6,212 nucleotides of DNA from Microbacteriaceae bacterium (lineage in GTDB: Bacteria > Actinomycetota > Actinomycetes > Actinomycetales > Microbacteriaceae). Shown in pieces: positions 1 to 4,306 of the stretch. The stretch's first letter is position 1. Every line of letters starts with the position of its first letter. The notes below the pieces were generated by a model. It saw nothing but the letters and a program-made list of their open reading frames with translations, searched no databases and had not been told where the DNA came from. Both the position numbers and the translations under genes were made by a program. Location: NCBI GenBank assembly GCA_026785785.1, contig JAJAZI010000162.1:1-6212 (forward strand), given 5' to 3'.

Positions 1-67
1 CCCCAGCACCGCCGACTCCGCCCATTCGACCGTGGCGACGGCGCTGCTCGGACCGATCGCCGACTGA
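1..67 (+). CDS. C-terminal fragment of an unidentified protein (cut by window edge)
   Basis: Reading from base 2 gives 21 sense codons, then TGA at 65-67. The peptide ends STVATALLGPIAD, and most codons end in G or C, as expected for a real gene in this genome. It is too short to assign a family. The hydrolase gene begins 52 bases downstream with its own promoter-like hexamer, so the two need not be co-transcribed. Another reading frame could be the real one. Confidence 0.4.
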   Translation, partial: PSTADSAHSTVATALLGPIAD

Positions 68-104
68 CGCCCCCGCAGCTTCCGCACCCGCCGGGCGCGG
101 CATC

Positions 105-110
105 TAGTCT
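105..110 (+). promoter_or_regulatory. -10-like hexamer TAGTCT of the hydrolase gene
   Basis: TAGTCT fits the T-A-n-n-n-T pattern of actinobacterial -10 elements and lies nine bases before the ATG at 120. Transcription would begin about base 117, giving a leader of only a few bases. There is no purine-rich Shine-Dalgarno before the ATG and no clear -35 box. The call rests on position and on the same arrangement at other genes in this window. Confidence 0.4.
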
Positions 111-119
111 GGACCGATC

Positions 120-812
120 ATGACCGACACCACCGCGCCCCTCACGTCCGACCGCCCTGGCGACCTGCCCCTCGACGACGGCGCCGTCGTCTGGTCCGAC
201 CGCCTTCAGCCGGGTGAGCCGCGGCCGCTCGTCGTGTTGCTGCACGGCCGTGGATCGCACGAACGCGACCTCTTCTCGCTCGTGCCGGCGCTGCCGAAGG
301 ACGCCGTCTACGCGTCCGTGCGCGCCCCGCTCCCGCACGCCGGTGGTGCGCTGGGCGACAGTTGGACATGGTTCCGCTCCGGCCTTCCCGGGTTTCCCGA
401 TCCCGCGAGCGCGATCGCCGCGACGGCCGGGCTGCTCAACTGGCTCGCGCGGGTGGCTCCGGATTCGCGCGTCGCGGTCGTGGGGTTCTCCCAGGGCGGT
501 GCGCTGACCACCCAGCTTCTCCGCCACGCACCCCACCGGTTCGAGAGCTTCGTGAACCTCGCGGGTTTCTCGATCGAGGGCGGGGCGGATGCCGAACAGG
601 ATTCGCTCCTCGCCGCTGCCGCACGACCGGTGTTCTGGGGCCGCGACCCCGCTGACCCGGTGATTCCGGCCGACGCGATCGAGCGCACGATGCGGTGGCT
701 GCCCGAGCACGCGCAGCTCACCGTGCGCGAATACCCCGGCATCGGGCACTCGATCTCCCGGGACGAGATCGACGATGTCGCCGAGTTCCTGCGCCGCACG
801 CTGCTGCAGTAG
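120..812 (+). CDS. Alpha/beta-hydrolase, phospholipase/carboxylesterase family
   Basis: This 230-residue protein is a complete serine esterase of the phospholipase/carboxylesterase (Abhydrolase_2) family. Visible features are the oxyanion-hole strand VVLLHGRG (38-45), a WTWF segment near 82-85 typical of this family, the nucleophile elbow VGFSQGG with Ser124, the acid region DPADPVIP with likely Asp179, and the catalytic His210 in GIGHSIS. The triad order Ser-Asp-His and the length of about 220-230 residues are normal. There is no signal peptide or membrane segment, so a cytoplasmic enzyme is expected, cleaving small ester substrates. The real substrate cannot be read from sequence; the YpfH-like and acyl-protein-thioesterase branches are both possible. 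The ATG at 120 is chosen because it lies just behind TAGTCT. apt follows 45 bases later, but with its own -10-like element. Confidence 0.9.
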   Translation: MTDTTAPLTSDRPGDLPLDDGAVVWSDRLQPGEPRPLVVLLHGRGSHERDLFSLVPALPKDAVYASVRAPLPHAGGALGDSWTWFRSGLPGFPDPASAIAATAGLLNWLARVAPDSRVAVVGFSQGGALTTQLLRHAPHRFESFVNLAGFSIEGGADAEQDSLLAAAARPVFWGRDPADPVIPADAIERTMRWLPEHAQLTVREYPGIGHSISRDEIDDVAEFLRRTLLQ

Positions 813-844
813 CCCGACGTGCGCCCGGCACCGGCCGGACCGCG

Positions 845-850
845 TAGCGT
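845..850 (+). promoter_or_regulatory. -10-like hexamer TAGCGT of apt, leaderless spacing
   Basis: TAGCGT ends seven bases before the ATG at 858, so the predicted transcription start falls on or one base before the start codon. This would give a leaderless apt mRNA. No convincing -35 box lies 16-18 bases upstream, which is common in leaderless actinobacterial promoters. The site also helps decide the apt start over an in-frame GTG at 819. Confidence 0.45.
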
Positions 851-857
851 TGGCGGG

Positions 858-1403
858 ATGATCCGCGAGCAGGCCAGCCATCACGTGCACGAACTCATGG
901 ACAGCTATCCGGACTTCCCCTCGCCCGGCATCCTGTTCCGCGACCTCACCCCCGTATTCGCCGACCCGGCGGCATTTCGCGACGTCATCGACGCGCTCAT
1001 GCACGACGCGCTCACCGCTGACGGTGCCGCCGACGTCGCGGCCATCGCCGGGGTCGAGGCTCGCGGCTTCCTGCTCGCGGCAGCCGGCGCCTACAGCGTC
1101 GGCGTGGGCGTCCTCGCCGTGCGCAAGGCGGGCAAGCTCCCCGGCGACGTGCTGGCGCAGGGCTACGACCTCGAATACGGCACCGCCGAACTCGAACTGC
1201 ACGAGGGCCGGCTGCCGGCCGGCTCACGAGTGCTGCTCGTCGACGACCTCCTCGCGACCGGTGGCACCCTCGCCGCGGCGGCGAGCCTCGTGGAGCGCGC
1301 GGGCTACGTCGTGGCCGGCATCCGCATCGTGCTCGAGCTGGACGGGCTCGGGGGCCGTGAACGGCTCACTGGATACGACGTCCAGAGCATCGCACACTGC
1401 TGA
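858..1403 (+). CDS. apt: Adenine phosphoribosyltransferase
   Basis: APT converts adenine plus PRPP to AMP and pyrophosphate in purine salvage, in the cytoplasm. The 181-residue product has the family landmarks in order: PDFPSPGILFRDLTP (18-32), EARGF (67-71), VRKAGKLPG (88-96), LEYGT (105-109), the PRPP-binding loop VLLVDDLLATGGT (125-137) with the paired acidic residues Asp129-Asp130, and a C-terminal GYDVQSI. Length and order are normal and nothing is missing. An in-frame GTG at 819 would add 13 Pro/Gly-rich residues without family support. The ATG at 858 puts the protein in register with known APTs and sits just behind TAGCGT. In many actinobacteria apt lies between secDF and relA, but neither neighbour is present here. 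A terminator candidate follows at 1442-1482. Confidence 0.96.
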   Translation: MIREQASHHVHELMDSYPDFPSPGILFRDLTPVFADPAAFRDVIDALMHDALTADGAADVAAIAGVEARGFLLAAAGAYSVGVGVLAVRKAGKLPGDVLAQGYDLEYGTAELELHEGRLPAGSRVLLVDDLLATGGTLAAAASLVERAGYVVAGIRIVLELDGLGGRERLTGYDVQSIAHC

Positions 1404-1441
1404 CAGCGACCGGCAGCTGGCGTGGTGACGCCGGTGACGGG

Positions 1442-1482
1442 CCCCGAACTGGGGGCGCCCCCACCCGCTCTCGGGGGGTTTT
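1442..1482 (+). terminator. Probable Rho-independent terminator of apt
   Basis: Two nested stems are possible: CCCCGA (1442-1447) with TCGGGG (1471-1476), or CCCCC (1458-1462) with GGGGG (1474-1478). Four T residues (1479-1482) follow directly. A 12-base self-complementary run GGGGGCGCCCCC sits at 1451-1462. The position, 40-80 bases after the apt stop, suits a terminator. The short T-run makes it modest. Confidence 0.5.
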
Positions 1483-1488
1483 GGAACC

Positions 1489-1510
1489 ACCACCGGGTTG
1501 ACAAGGTGGT
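1489..1510 (+). promoter_or_regulatory. TTGACA box inside a 6-bp inverted repeat (possible -35 with operator)
   Basis: ACCACC (1489-1494) is mirrored by GGTGGT (1505-1510). The ten bases between contain a perfect -35 consensus TTGACA (1498-1503). A second short dyad, CATCC-AATTC-GGATG, lies at 1526-1540. Together they look like a regulated promoter for the downstream NERD gene. However, no good -10 hexamer lies 16-19 bases behind TTGACA (1521-1526 is GTCGTC), so a chance match is quite possible. Confidence 0.25.
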
Positions 1511-1571
1511 CTGAGGGACGGTCGTCATCCAATTCGGATGGTCTGGTGTCGCTCTCGAGATCGGGAATGAC

Positions 1572-2402
1572 ATGGTGCAATCTCCGGAGTCAGGCGGGGT
1601 GATTCACCCCGCCTCCTTGCGTGATCGAGTGCCGGCGCACGGTGCCATGACGGGGTTCCTGGCCTCCCACGACCAGACCTCGCCGCCGTCGAGAGTCGCC
1701 CGCAGCTTCGGCGCGAGTCCACTGGACGAGGAGAGCGGCCGGCGGTACCGGCGCGTGCTCGGCGAGCTCGGCGTTGGCGAGTCCCTCGCGAGACTCGACC
1801 CGCGCTGGACCGTGCTGCACGCCATCCCGCAGGGGGAGGGGCAGGTCGACATCGACCATCTGGTGATCGGACCCGCCGGAGTCCTCTGCATCCGCACGAT
1901 CGATGTCGGGCAGCAGAGGGTCTCGGTCGCGCGGGGCGCGTTGCGGATCGCCGGGACCACGTCCTCCCACGTGCGGGAATCCGAGTTCGAGGTCGGGAGG
2001 GTCGAGCGCGCCCTCGGGGTGGCGCAAGGCTCGCACGTCAAGGCAATCGGCGTGATCGTGGTCGTCAAACCGCACAGCATCACCGTTCGCGACATGCCGC
2101 GGGATGTTGTCGTCGTCGACCCTGCCGGCCTGGTCGAGGCCCTCAAGGCGCTTCCGGCGTGCCTGGACGAGCACGAGATCAGGCGGCTCGTCGCACACGC
2201 GGAGAGTCCAAGCACCTGGCTTGGGATCGCGTCCGGCCCGCAGGATGGTGACGAGCTCCGCACCCGATTCGCCTCGGTGCACCACCAGGTCCGCAGCGCG
2301 CGCGCCGTGCGGCGCCTGTGGATCGTCGCGATCAGCAGTGCGCTTCTCGGTGTGGTGTTTCTCGCTGCGTGGGGGATCGTGCTCGCGACGACAGCGAGCT
2401 AG
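1572..2402 (+). CDS. NERD-domain membrane-anchored protein with degenerate nuclease signature
   Basis: The 276-residue product resembles the Micrococcales branch of NERD (nuclease-related domain, PD-(D/E)xK fold) proteins. A conserved-looking lead-in, RSFGASPLDEESG (44-56), precedes GELGVGE (64-70), then the core strand VDIDHLVIGPAGVLCIRTI (92-110). The domain appears to run to about residue 200, followed by a basic/polar linker and one C-terminal membrane helix, WIVAISSALLGVVFLAAWGIVLA (250-272), with only a few residues after it. The fold's usual E-x-K lies where this protein has Arg108 and Ile110, while Asp95 is kept, so nuclease activity is doubtful. The start is uncertain: ATG 1572 is the longest choice, GTG 1599 has GGAG at 1586-1589, and ATG 1647 would lose residues that resemble relatives (SLRDRVPAHGAM). 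A strong hairpin covers 1592-1614. No operon partner is evident. The function of NERD proteins without phage or DNA-processing neighbours is unknown. Confidence 0.75.
   Translation: MVQSPESGGVIHPASLRDRVPAHGAMTGFLASHDQTSPPSRVARSFGASPLDEESGRRYRRVLGELGVGESLARLDPRWTVLHAIPQGEGQVDIDHLVIGPAGVLCIRTIDVGQQRVSVARGALRIAGTTSSHVRESEFEVGRVERALGVAQGSHVKAIGVIVVVKPHSITVRDMPRDVVVVDPAGLVEALKALPACLDEHEIRRLVAHAESPSTWLGIASGPQDGDELRTRFASVHHQVRSARAVRRLWIVAISSALLGVVFLAAWGIVLATTAS
1592..1614 (+). repeat. Perfect 10-bp inverted repeat at the start of the NERD gene
   Basis: AGGCGGGGTG (1592-1601), loop ATT, then CACCCCGCCT (1605-1614) form a perfect stem. If translation starts at GTG 1599, the hairpin buries the start codon and lies just behind the GGAG at 1586-1589. 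If it starts at 1572, the stem lies within coding sequence. If it starts at 1647, the stem could be a terminator or a leader structure. The tail after the stem is CCTTGC, a poor T-run. Confidence 0.5.
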
Positions 2403-2752
2403 GCCCCGCGGCGAGCAGCCCAGCGGGACTCCGCCACCGCTCGGGCAGTTCCAAGCTGGCGTGGAGATTGGGGCCGTACCGTGCTGCTTACGTGCTTCGG
2501 CACGCGTCCCACGATCGGACCCAGTCGGTGTCCAGCATGACTGAGTTCGATTCACTCGGCGGCGAGGCGACTCCTAAGCGCCTTTAAGTAATGTGTGCGT
2601 CGAGTGGCGGGGTCTCGGCTGCCCAGAGTCAGGGACCCCGTCGCGGGGCTTCCCGCGGCGAAAGTATCGACCGGAATTCTTGTCCCCCATGTCCCCCGAT
2701 AGGGGAACCCCCGGAGTGGGGATGTTTCTCACCTGTTGACATGCCGCATCAT
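2403..2752. other. Gene-free stretch with several RNA-like hairpins
   Basis: No reading frame here has convincing codon use or a recognisable product. Visible structures are: a CGTGC-TTCG-GCACG hairpin with the very stable C(UUCG)G loop in + strand RNA (2491-2504); TGAGT/ACTCG around a 7-base loop (2542-2558); a 7-bp stem CGGGGTC/GACCCCG (2608-2614 with 2634-2640); and directly behind it CGCGGG-GCTT-CCCGCG (2642-2657), which can stack on the previous stem. A less GC-rich patch lies at 2573-2597. The stretch could be a long 3' untranslated region of the NERD gene, a small RNA gene, or spacer. No promoter with a good -35/-10 pair was found for an independent RNA. Confidence 0.4.
2681..2722. promoter_or_regulatory. 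Cluster of C5/G4 runs: tandem dyads, operator-like
   Basis: TGTCCCCC occurs twice with a 9-base period (2681-2688, 2690-2697). The second copy runs into TCCCC-CGATA-GGGGA (2692-2706), which is followed at once by ACCCC-CGGAGT-GGGGA (2707-2722). These are two tandem, nearly identical inverted repeats of the form CCCCCG...GGGGA. Such spaced dyads suit a DNA-binding site for a dimeric regulator. No gene start lies immediately beside it on either strand, so the target is unknown. A TTGACA (2736-2741) follows, without a matching -10. Confidence 0.35.
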
Positions 2753-2792
2753 TGACCTGCGTCGCTTTCCGGGGGGAAGGCGAAGTAGGTCA
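2753..2792 (+). repeat. Large 18-bp hairpin with GGGG loop
   Basis: Bases 2753-2770 pair with 2775-2792 around GGGG (2771-2774). There are fifteen Watson-Crick pairs, two G-T wobbles (2759/2786 and 2766/2779) and one G/A mismatch (2761/2784). As + strand RNA this is a stable stem; as minus strand RNA the wobbles become A/C mismatches. The role is unknown: a structured RNA element or an extra terminator-like stem between the convergent NERD and protease units. Confidence 0.6.
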
Positions 2793-2807
2793 TTCGGGGG
2801 AATGATC
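2788..2807 (+). repeat. 8-bp GGGG-loop hairpin that competes with the preceding one
   Basis: Bases 2788-2795 pair with 2800-2807 around GGGG (2796-2799), with seven Watson-Crick pairs and one G-T wobble (2789/2806). Bases 2788-2792 are also the outer 3' arm of the 18-bp hairpin at 2753-2792, so both stems cannot be fully formed at once. This resembles alternative folding, though no coding target is apparent. Confidence 0.45.
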
Positions 2808-2825
2808 AGTGTCGAAAGGCACGGA

Positions 2826-2857
2826 ATGGACCGGAAGCCGGGGGGCTTCCGGTCCAT
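2826..2857. terminator. Perfect 14-bp hairpin, bidirectional terminator
   Basis: Bases 2826-2839 (ATGGACCGGAAGCC) are the exact reverse complement of 2844-2857, with a GGGG loop (CCCC on the minus strand). The last base of the stem is also the last base of the emfourin stop codon. Downstream on the minus strand is TCCGTGCCTTTCGA; on the + strand CAGTCTTTCTCGG. Both tails are moderately T-rich. Its place between convergent units, touching the end of the protease-inhibitor operon, fits a shared terminator. Confidence 0.75.
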
Positions 2858-3135
2858 CAGTCTTTCTCGGGTTGTTCGGCCGCGTCGCGTACCCGGTCGA
2901 CCAGTTGGCGCCACGGCCCGGTCAGCTCCTGCTCCGGCAGCGTGATGCGACGGCGCGATACCGCGATCCGGTAGACGTAACGGTCGGGCTGCGGTGCCGA
3001 ACGATGGCGCGGCCGCCACGGCAGCTGTTCGACGAGCCGGAACCACGAATCGGGGTCGCCCTGCTCCTCGACCCGCACCACCCACTCGCGTGTCAGCCCG
3101 GCGATGCCGCCGCTGCGGGTCACCGTGATCTTCAT
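2857..3135 (-). CDS. Emfourin-like protealysin inhibitor
   Basis: The 92-residue protein begins MKITVTRSGGIAGLTREW and ends in LPEQELTGPWRQLVDRVRD (66-84). This layout, with R-x-GG-x-AG near the N-terminus and a final helix after LPE, is that of emfourin, the small inhibitor encoded beside protealysin-type M4 proteases. Family knowledge says it binds the cognate protease stoichiometrically in the cytoplasm; direct inhibition here is inference. It lies 20 bases behind the protease stop on the same strand, so the two are very likely co-transcribed. The ATG at 3135 is preferred over 3183: the longer version would overlap the protease end and adds 16 residues unlike the family. The Shine-Dalgarno is weak (GAG about seven bases upstream). 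A 14-bp terminator hairpin begins at its stop codon. No cysteines, signal peptide or membrane segment are present. Confidence 0.82.
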   Translation of the reverse strand: MKITVTRSGGIAGLTREWVVRVEEQGDPDSWFRLVEQLPWRPRHRSAPQPDRYVYRIAVSRRRITLPEQELTGPWRQLVDRVRDAAEQPEKD

Positions 3136-3155
3136 GGCAGGGCTCGCATGCCCGG

Positions 3156-4196
3156 TCACATTCCCACGCCGACGGCCGCCCACGCCCCGGTGACCGCGAC
3201 GTGCTCGATTGAGTCCACGCCGAACCGGTCGGCAGCCGCCCCCGCCGTCGCCCGGGCGAAGGCGGCGAAGTCGCAGGATGCCGAAATCGTGCCGCCCGAG
3301 ACCGTGTCGTACCAGATCTGGCCGGCCGAGCTCCAGGCCTCGCCGCCGATCGCCGTCGCGGCGAGGTAGAACGCGCGATTGGGGATGCCCGAATTCAGGT
3401 GCACGCCCCCATTGTCGTCCACGGTATCGATGTAGTCCTCCATGGAGGCCGGCTGAGGATCCTTGCCGAGAACATCATCGTCGTAGGCCGTCCCGGGCGC
3501 CTTCATCGAGCGCAGGCCCAGCCCCTCGACCCGATCGGTGAACAGCCCGGTGCCGATGATCCAGCTCGCGCTCTCCGCGGTGTGGCCGAGCACCCGCTGC
3601 TCGACGAGGGCCCCGAAGACGTCGGAGATCGACTCGTTGAGCGCACCCGACTGGCCCCGGTAGATCAGGTTCGCCGTGTACTGCGTGACGCCGTGCGCGA
3701 GTTCGTGCCCGATGACGCTCAGCGACGCGGTGAACCGGCCGAAGACCATTCCGTCGCCGTCGCCAAAGACCATGCGCTCGCCATCCCAGAAGGCGTTCTC
3801 GTAGTCGCGCCCGAAGTGCACCGTGCCGAGCAGGGGCAGGTTGTCGTCGTCGATGGATGCGCGGCCGTAGACCTGCCGGAACAGCGCGTGCGTGTGGCCG
3901 AATCCGTCGTAGGCCTCATCCACCGCAATGTCGGGTCCGGGATCTTCGCCCTCCGATCGCACGAGGGTGCCCGGCACGGTCTCGGTCTGCTCGGCGTCGA
4001 AGATGGAGCGTGCGGGAGGTCCGAGGCGGCGTGCGCCCCGCTGGGCCCCGTGCTCGACCGCGACGGCCCGGTGGCGGCGGATCGACTCGTCCATCGCGAG
4101 AGACTGGAGAGCGGCCTGTGCGACGTGCGCCATCGCCGGGTCCTCGAGCGTGGTGAGTCGCCTGAGCAGGTACGGGGGAACGATCGTGTGCCTCAT
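3156..4196 (-). CDS. Protealysin-like M4 metalloprotease (thermolysin family)
   Basis: The 346-residue zinc endopeptidase has the zinc site H164-E165-L-A-H168 in VIGHELAHGVTQYTA, the third ligand Glu188 in ALNESISDVFG, and the substrate-side His266 in GGVHLNSGIPNRAFYL. All match thermolysin's catalytic set, so it should be active. The N-terminus MRHTIVPPYLLRRL plus about 50 further residues is the short protealysin-type propeptide, containing the PPYLLR motif. The mature enzyme probably starts near RSIFDAEQTETVPGTLVRS (63-81). There is no signal peptide, as in other protealysins, which act in the cytoplasm or leave by unclear routes. The start at 4196 is chosen because the propeptide motif begins there; the open frame extends 29 codons upstream without family resemblance. 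Relatives I recall often have Cys at the third residue of the propeptide, where this protein has His. It heads an operon with the emfourin gene. The physiological substrate is unknown. Confidence 0.92.
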   Translation of the reverse strand: MRHTIVPPYLLRRLTTLEDPAMAHVAQAALQSLAMDESIRRHRAVAVEHGAQRGARRLGPPARSIFDAEQTETVPGTLVRSEGEDPGPDIAVDEAYDGFGHTHALFRQVYGRASIDDDNLPLLGTVHFGRDYENAFWDGERMVFGDGDGMVFGRFTASLSVIGHELAHGVTQYTANLIYRGQSGALNESISDVFGALVEQRVLGHTAESASWIIGTGLFTDRVEGLGLRSMKAPGTAYDDDVLGKDPQPASMEDYIDTVDDNGGVHLNSGIPNRAFYLAATAIGGEAWSSAGQIWYDTVSGGTISASCDFAAFARATAGAAADRFGVDSIEHVAVTGAWAAVGVGM

Positions 4197-4202
4197 TGCT
4201 CG

Positions 4203-4208
4203 ATCGTG
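4203..4208 (-). promoter_or_regulatory. Candidate -10 (CACGAT) of the protease operon
   Basis: On the minus strand CACGAT stands six bases before the ATG at 4196, which would give a nearly leaderless mRNA. It keeps the A at position 2 and T at position 6 of the -10 consensus but not the first T. No clear -35 was found upstream. It lies in the 110-base divergent spacer shared with the FAD oxidoreductase gene. Confidence 0.3.
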
Positions 4209-4270
4209 CCACGAGCCCCCGACAGCCGCTAGCACGCCGTGATGGGTCGCGCCCGGACGCGGTGCGAGAC

Positions 4271-4300
4271 TTGAGTAATTCACCCCCGACGATGCAGGCT
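4271..4300 (+). promoter_or_regulatory. Candidate promoter of the FAD oxidoreductase gene
   Basis: TTGAGT (4271-4276) and CAGGCT (4295-4300) are separated by 18 bases and resemble -35 and -10 boxes. The predicted start is close to the ATG at 4307. GGAAGG (4301-4306) abuts the ATG directly, too close to act as a normal Shine-Dalgarno, so a leaderless transcript is more likely. Confidence 0.45.
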
Positions 4301-4306
4301 GGAAGG

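Noticed and set aside
1404..1571. A small RNA such as 4.5S/SRP RNA between apt and the NERD gene
   Set aside because: The conserved SRP core sequence (GGAAGNNAGCA-type motif) is absent. The GC-rich dyads are better explained as a terminator and short operator-like repeats.
1590..2555. A 321-codon open frame on the minus strand across the NERD gene
   Set aside because: It is low-complexity antisense; the + strand frame has a recognisable NERD core and a membrane helix.
2542..2558. T-arm-like hairpin around TTCGATT, suggesting a tRNA or attachment-site remnant
   Set aside because: The stem that pairs (TGAGT/ACTCG) puts the loop one base out of register for a T-loop. No acceptor stem, anticodon arm or D-arm can be found in the neighbouring bases.
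2736..2741. TTGACA as a -35 box for a + strand RNA
   Set aside because: No -10-like hexamer lies 16-19 bases downstream, and a start near 2770 would cut through the 18-bp hairpin.
2736..2945. A 69-codon + strand open frame between the NERD and emfourin genes
   Set aside because: It runs through three hairpins and into the antisense of the emfourin gene, with no domain and no ribosome binding site.
3399..4232. A 277-codon open frame on the + strand opposite the M4 protease
   Set aside because: The opposite strand encodes the complete catalytic set of a thermolysin-type protease. This frame shows no family features.
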